Origin: an uncultured Jannaschia sp.
GTDB taxonomy: Bacteria; Pseudomonadota; Alphaproteobacteria; Rhodobacterales; Rhodobacteraceae
Direction: 5' to 3'
DNA: 6,974 nucleotides
Assembly: GCA_937916365.1 (NCBI GenBank)
Contig: CALFSY010000059.1
Location: forward strand, 1 to 6,974
In this document: one piece after another, positions 1 through 6,643 of the stretch
Layout: each line of letters begins with the position of its first letter
How positions within the stretch are numbered: position 1 is the first letter of the stretch
Program-made: the position numbers and the translations under genes
Notes under the pieces: generated by a model
What the model was told of the DNA's origin: nothing
Databases searched by the model: none
What the model saw: only the letters and a program-made list of their open reading frames with translations

Positions 1-85
1 AAGAATCTCCAAAGTAAGACTTTGAAAAAATGTCGCAATTTATTTGGTGTTCGTCAATACACCCATAAATGGATGATGAATAAGT
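1..85. other. AT-rich intergenic end of window, no gene seen
   Basis: This short stretch lies downstream of the minus-strand transporter gene. It is clearly more AT-rich than the coding sequence around it. The only structure I see is a small perfect inverted repeat at 10-24 (CAAAGT, 3-base loop, ACTTTG). On the minus strand it is not followed by a T-run, so it does not look like a terminator for the transporter. No open frame in it resembles a gene, and the neighbour to the left is outside the window. Confidence 0.6.
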
Positions 86-856
86 TCACATCAACCCACG
101 GCGCACCAAATTTGCGCCGGCCAACACCAAAACAATCAACGTGATTTTTCGGAACACATCGGGGTTTAACCGATCGCTTAACCAAAACCCGGCGCGCATC
201 CCCACCGCGGCGGGGATTAATAAGGCCGCAGAAAATGGTGCGGTGGTGGGGTTTAGTATCCCCGATTGCAAATGACCCGCCAAAAGGCTGATGGATCCAA
301 GGCCGTAAACAACGCCTTGAACCAGCACATGCTTTGCTTTGGGTGTGTCAAGCGCGATAAGGTATAACACTGTGGGCGGGCCCCATGTGCCGGTCAAACC
401 ACCCAATCCCCCAGCCAGTAAACCGATACCCCAATCTGCCAAATGTCGTCTGGCAAGTGGAATATGAAATTTCAAACCCCACAGTTGGATCAATGACAAT
501 AACACCACGGGCACGCCTAAGATCAAATAAAATGTGCGCATGGGGATTATAGCGACAAACTGTGCGACAATTAAAATCATCACGCAAACGATGGTGATAT
601 AGCGCCAGTATTCTATCGTGGCGGCCTTAATATCGGCCCACGTAAACCGCGCAATCTGTAGCATGTTCGATAAAACCACTGGCAATACAATTCCTGCCAC
701 CGCGATCAAAGGATCAAGAAACAATGACAACCCCGAAATCATGATAAGGGGCAGCGCGAAACCAATCGCTCCTTTTACAAAACCCGCGGCAAGCGTTACA
801 CCACACGCCGCGATAAATGCCCAAAGTGGCATAAGATTTAATGTATCTTGCACCAT
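86..856 (-). CDS. TSUP-family (TauE/SafE-like) membrane transporter
   Basis: This is a probable inner-membrane permease of the sulfite exporter TauE/SafE (TSUP) family. Members move organosulfur compounds, sulfite or other small anions; the substrate here cannot be read from sequence. The roughly 256-residue protein is almost wholly hydrophobic, with about eight likely membrane segments. It shows the internal duplication typical of the family: a Gly-rich N-terminal motif (GFVKGAIGFALPL, about residues 25-37) is echoed in the second half (GLLAGGLGGLTGTWGPP, about residues 146-162). The length fits the family (about 240-270). I prefer the ATG at 856, because AGAG lies at 865-862 just upstream on the coding strand. 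An in-frame GTG at 862 would add two residues. It lies downstream of recO in the same direction with a 94-base gap, so readthrough from recO is possible. The family call is firm; the substrate is unknown. Confidence 0.88.
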   Translation of the reverse strand: MVQDTLNLMPLWAFIAACGVTLAAGFVKGAIGFALPLIMISGLSLFLDPLIAVAGIVLPVVLSNMLQIARFTWADIKAATIEYWRYITIVCVMILIVAQFVAIIPMRTFYLILGVPVVLLSLIQLWGLKFHIPLARRHLADWGIGLLAGGLGGLTGTWGPPTVLYLIALDTPKAKHVLVQGVVYGLGSISLLAGHLQSGILNPTTAPFSAALLIPAAVGMRAGFWLSDRLNPDVFRKITLIVLVLAGANLVRRGLM

Positions 857-935
857 AACCACTCTGTCTTAATCAGGGGCGCGTGCATGTTCCACAAAAA
901 TGCGCGGCTATATTCTAAAAAGCCTAGGCCATTGT

Positions 936-955
936 TTTGATTAGGGGCAATCAAA
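936..955 (-). repeat. Inverted repeat at the 3' end of recO
   Basis: A perfect 7-base stem (TTTGATT at 936-942, AATCAAA at 949-955) encloses a 6-base loop and overlaps the recO stop codon (953-951). Read on the minus strand, the hairpin is followed by AACAATGG and then by GCCTAGGC with a T-run at 920-916, about 15 bases beyond the stem. The stem is AT-rich and the T-run is not adjacent, so this is a poor match to an intrinsic terminator. It may be a weak terminator, an RNA 3'-end stabiliser, or chance. Confidence 0.3.
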
Positions 956-1661
956 CACGTGTAACATCATCGCCGGCTTGCCTAACCAACATCGCCGCCA
1001 AACGATCCCGCGCATAGGGCAGGGGTTTGTTGCCCAGCGCAGGTGCCAGGTGATGCGTTAAAAAATGCCCTGTCACAGATAGGCCTTGCGCCACATCGCG
1101 CGGCATTGGCAATAACTTATGCGACCAAATCCCCGCCGCTGCGCGCGCCACCGCGCGCCCTGTGCGCGGGGATATATATGCCAAATCCTCTGTCGTGCCT
1201 GTCACCGCACATTGCCCCAGATCCAGCCCAAAGCCCGTTTCGTCAAGCAGGGCCATTTCCCAATCCACATAGGCCTGCGCCCATTTTGGGGCGCCTAGGC
1301 CGTCTAGTATCGCAAGGCTGTGGGCATATAACACAGGGTGGGCCTGCCGTTCCGGTAACGCGAACCGCAATAACGCGCACACAGCCGCAAGGCCGGCCAA
1401 TGCAACGGCGTCGTGCATCACGTGCGCCGCACGCCCACGCATGGGTTCCACTGTATAGACCCCCATGTGCGAGTCTAACCGCGCGCGCCACGTTGCCTGA
1501 ACCTGTGTGCCGGGTTGCAAAAACGGCGCTGATTTTCGCGATGCTCCGCCCCGTAAAACGCCCAAATGCCGCCCATGGTTTGCAGTAAACAGATCAAGGA
1601 TCGCTGCCTGTTCACCATGCCGCCGTGTGCCCAAAAGAATGCCTTCTGCGTGCCATTCCAT
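951..1661 (-). CDS. recO: DNA repair protein RecO
   Basis: RecO is the recombination mediator of the RecFOR pathway. It helps load RecA onto SSB-coated single-stranded DNA at gaps and stalled forks, working with RecR in the cytoplasm. The N-terminal part (about residues 1-80) reads as the RecO OB-fold: MEWHAEGILLGTRRHGEQ, then HGRHLGVLRGGASR, then LQPGTQVQATWRARLD. The C-terminal helical part carries LDLGQCAVTGTTEDLAYISP and a GRAVARAAAG segment. This corresponds to the region that binds zinc in some RecO proteins, but only one Cys remains, so a zinc site is unlikely. I chose the ATG at 1661 because it places MEW at the start, as I recall for Rhodobacterales RecO. Upstream in-frame ATGs at 1673 and 1670 would add only four residues, and none of these starts has a strong ribosome-binding site. 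At 236 residues it is normal for the family. It is transcribed away from ade, and no era or rnc gene lies beside it in this window. Confidence 0.93.
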   Translation of the reverse strand: MEWHAEGILLGTRRHGEQAAILDLFTANHGRHLGVLRGGASRKSAPFLQPGTQVQATWRARLDSHMGVYTVEPMRGRAAHVMHDAVALAGLAAVCALLRFALPERQAHPVLYAHSLAILDGLGAPKWAQAYVDWEMALLDETGFGLDLGQCAVTGTTEDLAYISPRTGRAVARAAAGIWSHKLLPMPRDVAQGLSVTGHFLTHHLAPALGNKPLPYARDRLAAMLVRQAGDDVTRV

Positions 1662-1806
1662 GGCGATCATCATCGGCCATTATTCGTAGATTGTCGAGAT
1701 ACCCCCGCCACATGCAGCACGTTTTGTCGCGATGGGGAAAGTATAAGGCGTGCCTGCGCGGAAACATCCCTTGTGACCACCGCCCAAGGGTGGCAGAGAT
1801 TAAGCC
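1662..1806. promoter_or_regulatory. Divergent recO/ade intergenic region
   Basis: The promoters of recO (leftward) and of the ade-amn pair (rightward) probably both lie in this 145-base stretch, since the two units start from its opposite ends. I could not place a convincing -35/-10 pair. A TATAAG at 1742-1747 resembles a -10 box for ade, but no good -35 lies 16-18 bases before it. The 40 bases nearest ade carry the inverted repeats listed separately. No known purine-riboswitch core was recognised. Confidence 0.45.
1768..1793 (+). promoter_or_regulatory. Two mutually exclusive hairpins just upstream of ade
   Basis: CCCTTG (1768-1773) can pair with CAAGGG (1785-1790), a 6-bp stem with an 11-base loop. 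CCACC (1777-1781) can pair with GGTGG (1789-1793), a 5-bp stem with a 7-base loop. The two pairings share bases 1789-1790, and the left arm of the second lies in the loop of the first, so they compete. They end 13 bases before the ade ATG, close to where a ribosome-binding site would sit (AGAG at 1795-1798). This could be a translational or transcriptional switch in the ade leader, but no T-run follows either stem and chance pairing in GC-rich DNA is quite possible. Confidence 0.3.
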
Positions 1807-3639
1807 ATGACACACATGCACCATGTCCCCCCATCTTTTCCCACCTGGCAAGATGTCGCCGCCGATTTGGTGGCCACCGCCGCCGGGCGCGCACCTGCCG
1901 ATCTGGTGATTACGCACGCAAACCTGGTGAACGTTCACACGCGCGAGGTTTTGCAAAGCTGGGGTGTGGCCGTGCGGCACGGCCGCTTTGCCTATGTTGG
2001 GCCGGATCCAAGCCATTGTATCGGTCCGATGACCGAGGTTGTGACGCTAAACAACTCTTATCTGATCCCTGGCTTGTGCGATGGGCACATGCACATCGAA
2101 TCGGGCATGTTGACCCCGGCGGAATTTGCCCGCGCGGTCATTCCCCATGGCACCACGACGATGTTCACCGACCCACATGAGATTGCCAATGTATTCGGCC
2201 TGCGCGGTGTGCGGTTGATGCATGATGAAGCGTTAATGCAGCCCATCAACATCTACACACAAATGCCGTCATGCGCCCCATCGGCCCCAGGGTTGGAAAC
2301 CACCGGCCATGAAATCGGCCCCGATGATGTGGTTCAGGCGATGGCGTGGCCCGGGATTATCGGATTGGGCGAGATGATGAATTTCCCCGGCGTGATCGGC
2401 GGCAGCCAACAGATGCTGGCCGAAATTGCCGTCACGCAGGCTGCGGGCAAAACCGTGGGCGGGCATTATGCCGCGCCGGATCTGGGGCCGGCCTTTCATG
2501 CTTATGCCGCCGGTGGACCCGCCGATGACCACGAAGGCGTGGCCGAGGTTGATGCAATCGCCCGTATGCGCCAAGGTATGCGCGCGATGATCCGCTTAGG
2601 CTCGGCCTGGTATGACATCAAGGCCCAGATTACCGCGATTACCGAACGGGGCCTTGACCCGCGCAACATGATTATCTGCACCGATGATTGCCATTCTGGC
2701 ACGTTGGTGCATGACGGCCATGTCAACCGTGCGGTGCGCCACGCGATTGAATGTGGGTGTGACCCGTTGATCGCGCTTCAAATGGCCACGATTAACACCG
2801 CAACCCACTTCGGATTGGAGCGTGAGTTGGGCTCCATCGCCCCGGGGCGCCGGGCGGATATGATTGTCACCTCTGATCTGCGGGCTTTACCGATTGAAAC
2901 GGTTTATGCGCGGGGTCAAAAGGTCGCTGAACATGGCGTGTGCCTTATGGATTGCCCGCATTTGGATTGGCCGTCTGACACCCGCGCCTCGGTCCATTTG
3001 GGTCGCACCCTAACGGCGCAAGATTTTGAAATCTCGGCACCCGATGGCGCGGTGCAGGTGACCGCCCGTGTGATTGGTGTGGTTGAAAATCAGGCCCCCA
3101 CCCGGGCCTTAACAGCCACCTTACCCGTTCACGATGGCATTGTGCAGGGCCAAGGCGATGTGTGCCAAATCGCGTTGGTTGAGCGCCACCGCGCAACGGG
3201 CAGGGTGGTTAATGGGTTTGTATCTGGCTTTGGCTATCGCGGGGCTATGGCGATGGCGTCCACCGTGGCACACGATAGCCATCACATGATTACCGTGGGC
3301 ACTGATCAGGCGCTGATGGCGCGTGCCTCGATGCGGTTGGCCGAGGTGGGTGGTGGTGTCACCGTATGGAAGGATGGGGCCGAGATTGCCTTGGTTGAAC
3401 TGCCCATTGCGGGGTTAATGTCGGATCGCCCCGCCCCGGAGGTGGCCGCCAAAGCCCAAATGATGGTCGAGGCCATGGCCGCGTGTGGCTGCACGCTCAA
3501 CAACGCATATATGCAACATACGCTGTTGGCGTTGGCGGTGATCCCCAGTTTGCGTATGTCCGATTTGGGGTTGGTTGATGTTGATCGTTTTGCGCTTACG
3601 GATTTGTTTGTGCAGGGTGGGGGCCAGGGTGCCGTATGA
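1807..3639 (+). CDS. ade: Adenine deaminase (amidohydrolase superfamily)
   Basis: This cytoplasmic enzyme hydrolyses adenine to hypoxanthine and ammonia, the deamination step of adenine salvage. The 610-residue protein has the layout of the bacterial Ade/AdeC family: a short N-terminal beta region, a metal-dependent amidohydrolase barrel, and a conserved C-terminal domain. Visible motifs are HxH at H94 and H96 in CDGHMHIESGML, TDPHEIAN around H124, GEMMN with E189, GH at 219-220, DDHEG with H242, and TDD at 292-294 in CTDDCHSG. GSIAPGRRADMIV (342-354) closes the barrel. C-terminal hallmarks are AHDSHHMITVGTD (488-500), PIAGLMSD (533-540) and a tail ending in SDLGLVDVDRF. The length is slightly above the usual 570-600. 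The start at 1807 has only weak upstream AGAG; an ATG at 1816 is an alternative. It overlaps amn by four bases (ATGA), which implies co-transcription and translational coupling. The call is firm; related aminohydrolase activities cannot be excluded by reading alone. Confidence 0.93.
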   Translation: MTHMHHVPPSFPTWQDVAADLVATAAGRAPADLVITHANLVNVHTREVLQSWGVAVRHGRFAYVGPDPSHCIGPMTEVVTLNNSYLIPGLCDGHMHIESGMLTPAEFARAVIPHGTTTMFTDPHEIANVFGLRGVRLMHDEALMQPINIYTQMPSCAPSAPGLETTGHEIGPDDVVQAMAWPGIIGLGEMMNFPGVIGGSQQMLAEIAVTQAAGKTVGGHYAAPDLGPAFHAYAAGGPADDHEGVAEVDAIARMRQGMRAMIRLGSAWYDIKAQITAITERGLDPRNMIICTDDCHSGTLVHDGHVNRAVRHAIECGCDPLIALQMATINTATHFGLERELGSIAPGRRADMIVTSDLRALPIETVYARGQKVAEHGVCLMDCPHLDWPSDTRASVHLGRTLTAQDFEISAPDGAVQVTARVIGVVENQAPTRALTATLPVHDGIVQGQGDVCQIALVERHRATGRVVNGFVSGFGYRGAMAMASTVAHDSHHMITVGTDQALMARASMRLAEVGGGVTVWKDGAEIALVELPIAGLMSDRPAPEVAAKAQMMVEAMAACGCTLNNAYMQHTLLALAVIPSLRMSDLGLVDVDRFALTDLFVQGGGQGAV

Positions 3640-5120
3640 GCATTCGTATGAAACAGGTGCCGATTGAAACCCCTGACACCCCTGGGGTGAAAAATTTCAC
3701 AAACGCGGCCGATGCCGTTTCTTACCTGGACACCCTTTATGATATTGCAACAGGGTTTTTGCGTGATCGGTTTTTATCATTGGCGTCCGGTGGTGCAGCG
3801 CCCGTTCGCTATCGGGCCTATTACCCCGAGGTGCGCCTATCAACCACATCACATGCCCAAGTGGACAGCCGCCTGGCCTTTGGTCATGTGGCAGAACCTG
3901 GAACATATGCCACAACTGTGACAAGGCCGGATTTGTTTCGCGCATATCTAACCCAACAAATCGACCTGTTGATCGAAAATCATGGTGTGCCCGTTTCCGT
4001 TGGCCCGTCATGCACGCCGATACCGCTGCATTTTTCGGTCTTGAATACCACCCATGCGCCGGCGCCGGGGGATGGAATGTTTGCATTTCCCTTGCGCGAT
4101 GTATTCGATGTGCCCGATTTGCAAACCACGCACGACGATATTGTAAATGGATATGGGTATCGGCACGCGGATGGGGCCGGTGCCTTGGCGCCGTTTACCG
4201 CGCAGCGTGTTGATTATTCCCTTGCGCGGTTGACCCATTATACCGCAACCGCGCCAGAGCATTTTCAAAACCATGTTTTGTTTACGAATTATCAATTTTA
4301 TATGGATGAGTTCGTTACCTTTGCGCGTCAGGCCTTGGGCGATCCGGCGCAGGGATATACCACGTTGGTGGGACCAGGAAATGATGTGATCGCAACCCCC
4401 GATCAATCATTCAAACCCATCGAAAAGCTGCCGCAGATGCCGACCTATCACCTAACCCGCCCTGGTGGGGCGGGCATTACCCTGGTCAACATCGGTATTG
4501 GCCCATCGAATGCTAAAACCGCAACGGATCATATTGCCGTTTTGCGCCCCCACGCATGGTTGATGGTGGGTCATTGTGCCGGGCTTCGCCATACACAGCG
4601 TTTGGGTGATTATGTGCTGGCCCATGCGTATCTGCGCGAAGATCGGGTGCTAGATGACGATGTGCCGGTTTGGGTGCCGATCCCACCCCTAGCCGAGGTG
4701 CAGATCGCCTTGGAACAGGCCGTGGCCGATATTTGCCAGGTTGCGGGGTTTGAGTTAAAACGCATCATGCGAACGGGCACTGTGGCCACAGTAGATAACC
4801 GCAACTGGGAATTGCGGGATCAATCGGGCCCTGTGCAACGGCTTAGCCAAAGCCGCGCAATCGCGCTGGATATGGAAAGTGCGACGATTGCCGCCAACGG
4901 ATTTCGGTTTCGTGTGCCCTATGGCACGTTATTATGTGTGTCCGATAAACCACTACATGGGGAACTCAAACTGCCTGGTATGGCCTCAGAATTCTATAAA
5001 ACGCAGGTCTCGCGCCATTTGCGGATCGGTATCCGGGCCATGGAAAAAATACGCGAAATGCCGTTGGAACGTTTGCACAGCCGTAAATTAAGATCGTTTG
5101 AGGAAACAGCGTTTCTTTAA
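3636..5120 (+). CDS. amn: AMP nucleosidase
   Basis: AMP nucleosidase cleaves the N-glycosidic bond of AMP, giving adenine and ribose 5-phosphate. In the characterised E. coli enzyme the activity responds to ATP and phosphate and so helps control the adenylate pool. The 494-residue product is close to the E. coli length (about 484). The N-terminal half (about residues 20-180) is the Amn-specific domain, containing YRAYYPEVRL and a GPSCTPIPLHF segment. The C-terminal half (about 270-470) is a nucleoside-phosphorylase-type fold with LVNIGIGPSNAKTATDH, MVGHCAGLR (310-318), LDMESATIAANGF (411-423) and LLCVSDKPLHGELK (432-445). Asp437 in SDKPLHG lies where the family has its catalytic Asp. The ATG at 3636 overlaps the ade stop as ATGA, with AGGGTG at 3626-3631 as a likely ribosome-binding site. 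Its product adenine is the substrate of the upstream gene, so the two genes form one short pathway. No clear terminator follows it. Confidence 0.94.
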   Translation: MSIRMKQVPIETPDTPGVKNFTNAADAVSYLDTLYDIATGFLRDRFLSLASGGAAPVRYRAYYPEVRLSTTSHAQVDSRLAFGHVAEPGTYATTVTRPDLFRAYLTQQIDLLIENHGVPVSVGPSCTPIPLHFSVLNTTHAPAPGDGMFAFPLRDVFDVPDLQTTHDDIVNGYGYRHADGAGALAPFTAQRVDYSLARLTHYTATAPEHFQNHVLFTNYQFYMDEFVTFARQALGDPAQGYTTLVGPGNDVIATPDQSFKPIEKLPQMPTYHLTRPGGAGITLVNIGIGPSNAKTATDHIAVLRPHAWLMVGHCAGLRHTQRLGDYVLAHAYLREDRVLDDDVPVWVPIPPLAEVQIALEQAVADICQVAGFELKRIMRTGTVATVDNRNWELRDQSGPVQRLSQSRAIALDMESATIAANGFRFRVPYGTLLCVSDKPLHGELKLPGMASEFYKTQVSRHLRIGIRAMEKIREMPLERLHSRKLRSFEETAFL

Positions 5121-5244
5121 GGTTTATACATACCTAATATATTTTCGTGCAATTTACCAATTCAAATTGTTGTATCGCCCTATCTAGTTCGGTTAGATTG
5201 GTTCAAATGTCTAAAAGATCATGAAGAAAGGGGAATATGTGCGC
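5121..5244 (+). promoter_or_regulatory. AT-rich leader with candidate promoter for the HU gene
   Basis: The gap between amn and the HU gene is markedly AT-rich. A plausible sigma-70-type pair is TTGTAT (5170-5175) and TTAGAT (5193-5198) with a 17-base spacer, which would start transcription near 5205, about 40 bases before the ATG. A possible hairpin upstream (CAATTT at 5150-5155 with AAATTG at 5164-5169) is AT-only in most pairs and has no T-run after it, so it is a poor terminator for amn. A purine-rich ribosome-binding site (GAAAGGGGAA region, 5223-5235) sits about 10 bases before the ATG at 5245. The promoter is proposed by eye only. Confidence 0.35.
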
Positions 5245-5535
5245 ATGACACAGAAAGCCATAACCAAGACACAATTAATTGCCTTCCTGTCCGAAGAGAT
5301 GGGCACTGATAAAAAAGCAGCAGGAAATGCCATTGATGCTCTGTCTGCCGTCATCAACCGAGAGGTTGCCGTCGGCAATGCCGTTACCTTACCCGGGGTT
5401 GGTAAATTCTATGTCCGTGAACGCCCTGAACGTATGGTGCGCAATCCCGCCACTGGCGAACAGATTAAGAAAGAGGCGGATAATCAGGTTAAGGTGACGA
5501 TTGCAAAAGCACTTAAGGATGTTGTAAACACCTGA
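5245..5535 (+). CDS. HU-family DNA-binding protein
   Basis: This is a small basic nucleoid protein of the HU/IHF family. It would act as a dimer that bends and compacts DNA with little sequence preference. With the start at 5245 it has 96 residues, close to the usual 90-100. The helical N-terminal part is KTQLIAFLSEEMGTDKKAAG, followed by the beta-saddle with TLPGVGKFYVRERPER. The DNA-binding arm contains the family signature RNPATGE, and a basic C-terminal helix (VKVTIAKALKDVV) follows. An in-frame ATG at 5221 would add eight residues (MKKGEYVR), but that stretch is itself the purine-rich ribosome-binding region, so I take 5245 as the start. It appears to be a single-gene unit, with an AT-rich promoter region before it and a strong hairpin 20 bases after its stop. 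HU is more likely than IHF, because it has the general HU arm and stands alone, but the paralogue cannot be named. Confidence 0.92.
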   Translation: MTQKAITKTQLIAFLSEEMGTDKKAAGNAIDALSAVINREVAVGNAVTLPGVGKFYVRERPERMVRNPATGEQIKKEADNQVKVTIAKALKDVVNT

Positions 5536-5554
5536 TAATATGGAAAATTTATGT

Positions 5555-5591
5555 AAAAGGCCGCGACCCGCGCAAAGGTTGGCGGCCTTTT
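5555..5591 (+). terminator. Intrinsic terminator after the HU gene
   Basis: A perfect 10-base inverted repeat, AAAAGGCCGC (5555-5564) and GCGGCCTTTT (5582-5591), encloses a 17-base loop. It begins 19 bases after the HU stop codon. The GC-rich core with a flanking A-run and T-run is the usual shape of a rho-independent terminator, and the T-run is short and then broken by C. The symmetry means it could also work for the opposite strand, although no minus-strand gene ends here. Confidence 0.8.
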
Positions 5592-5709
5592 CTATTTGGC
5601 GATGTAATCCTTTGCATACGTGATTTATAAGGTGATCGGTGACGGTGCGCATTTGAAAAAACTGCACGCAATCGCTTGTTGCATGTAATCTAAAAGGTAG
5701 GGGAGTCGG
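5592..5709 (+). promoter_or_regulatory. Upstream region of the EamA permease
   Basis: This gap of about 120 bases lies between the HU terminator and the permease start, so it should carry the permease promoter. A TATAAG at 5626-5631 could be a -10 box, but I find no good -35 at the right distance. A strong ribosome-binding site (AGGGGAG, 5699-5705) stands four bases before the ATG at 5710. No operator-like repeat stands out. Confidence 0.35.
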
Positions 5710-6588
5710 ATGGATCTGCGCGCGCTTTTTATGGGGCTTTCGTTTGCGCTGATCTGGTCATCTGCATTTACGTCCGCCCGTGTGATTGTTGAGGCCGCCC
5801 CACCCTTAACCGCGTTGGTGATTCGGTTTTTCCTGTCCGGGGGTTTGGGCATTATCGCGGCATGGATGTTTGGCCAATCGTGGCGCCTTACCCGTGGGCA
5901 ATGGGTATCGGTATTGGTTTTCGGTATATGCCAAAACGCCCTTTACCTTGGGTTGAACTTTGTAGCGATGCAAACGGTTGAGGCCTCGTTGGCCGCGATT
6001 ATCGCTTCGGCGATGCCTTTGTTGGTTGCGGTGGCAAACTGGACAATTTTTCAAGACCGCTTGGCCATGGGCGGCGTCGTTGGATTGGTGTTGGGATTCG
6101 CGGGGGTTGCGGCCATCATGGCGCAGCGGTTTGGCGGAGGCGCAGATGGTTTTGGCATCATGCTGTGTTTGATCGGGGTTGTGGCATTAACCATTGCTAC
6201 GCTGGCGATGCGCGGGGCAACATTGGGCGTTAATCATGAAAACCTGTTGATGGTTGTGGGGTTACAAATGATTGTGGGCGCGATCGCCCTGGCCCCCATC
6301 GCGTTGATGTTTGAAACCTGGACGGTGACATGGTCACCCGCCTTTGTTGGCGCATTTGCCTATACAACGTTGATGCCGGGGTTGTTGGCAACATTTATTT
6401 GGTTTCGCTTGGTCGCGCGTATCGGCGCCACGCAGGCGGCGGTTTATCATTTCCTGAACCCGTTTTTCGGTGTGGCCATTGCCGTGGTTTTGTTGGATGA
6501 GGCCCTGGGCCCATTGGATATTTTTGGCGTCACCATCATCGCCATAGGGATTTGGCTGGTGCAGCGCGGGCGCCCATTGGCGGCTTAA
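5710..6588 (+). CDS. DMT-superfamily (EamA-like) permease
   Basis: This is an inner-membrane transporter of the drug/metabolite (DMT) superfamily with two EamA repeats. Members export or import amino acids, metabolites or drugs, and the substrate here is not predictable. The 292-residue protein fits the standard ten-helix size. The first repeat spans about residues 5-140, starting GLSFALIWSSAFTSARVIV and ending near LVLGFAGVAAIMAQ. The second spans about 150-288, with YHFLNPFFGVAIAVVLLDEA and IIAIGIWLVQRG at its end. The conserved ASAMPLLVAV and HFLNPFFGV segments occupy equivalent positions before the last helix of each half, which supports an internal duplication. The start is set by the AGGGGAG ribosome-binding site four bases upstream. 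The next gene starts about 55-65 bases after its stop with no terminator between them, so they may share a transcript. Confidence 0.9.
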   Translation: MDLRALFMGLSFALIWSSAFTSARVIVEAAPPLTALVIRFFLSGGLGIIAAWMFGQSWRLTRGQWVSVLVFGICQNALYLGLNFVAMQTVEASLAAIIASAMPLLVAVANWTIFQDRLAMGGVVGLVLGFAGVAAIMAQRFGGGADGFGIMLCLIGVVALTIATLAMRGATLGVNHENLLMVVGLQMIVGAIALAPIALMFETWTVTWSPAFVGAFAYTTLMPGLLATFIWFRLVARIGATQAAVYHFLNPFFGVAIAVVLLDEALGPLDIFGVTIIAIGIWLVQRGRPLAA

Positions 6589-6643
6589 CGCGCGCCATCC
6601 TTCACGCAAATGTGGGGTGACAGGGGTGGCCCGCGTGCTGCAT

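Noticed and set aside
10..24. Hairpin CAAAGT-AAG-ACTTTG as a terminator for the TSUP gene
   Set aside because: On the minus strand the T-run lies before rather than after the stem, and the stem is short and AT-rich.
1043..1588. A 181-codon open frame on the plus strand within recO
   Set aside because: It is fully antisense to recO, has very high Pro/Ala/Arg content, and has no recognisable domain.
1741..1806. Purine riboswitch upstream of ade
   Set aside because: The conserved three-way junction core and loop-loop pairing of the purine class were not recognisable; only simple short stems are present.
1566..2180. A 204-codon open frame on the plus strand spanning the recO start and the ade 5' end
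   Set aside because: It overlaps two well-supported genes in other frames, is rich in Cys, Arg and His as expected of a shadow frame in GC-rich DNA, and resembles no family.
5149..5170. Terminator hairpin for amn
   Set aside because: The stem is made almost entirely of A-T pairs and no T-run follows it.
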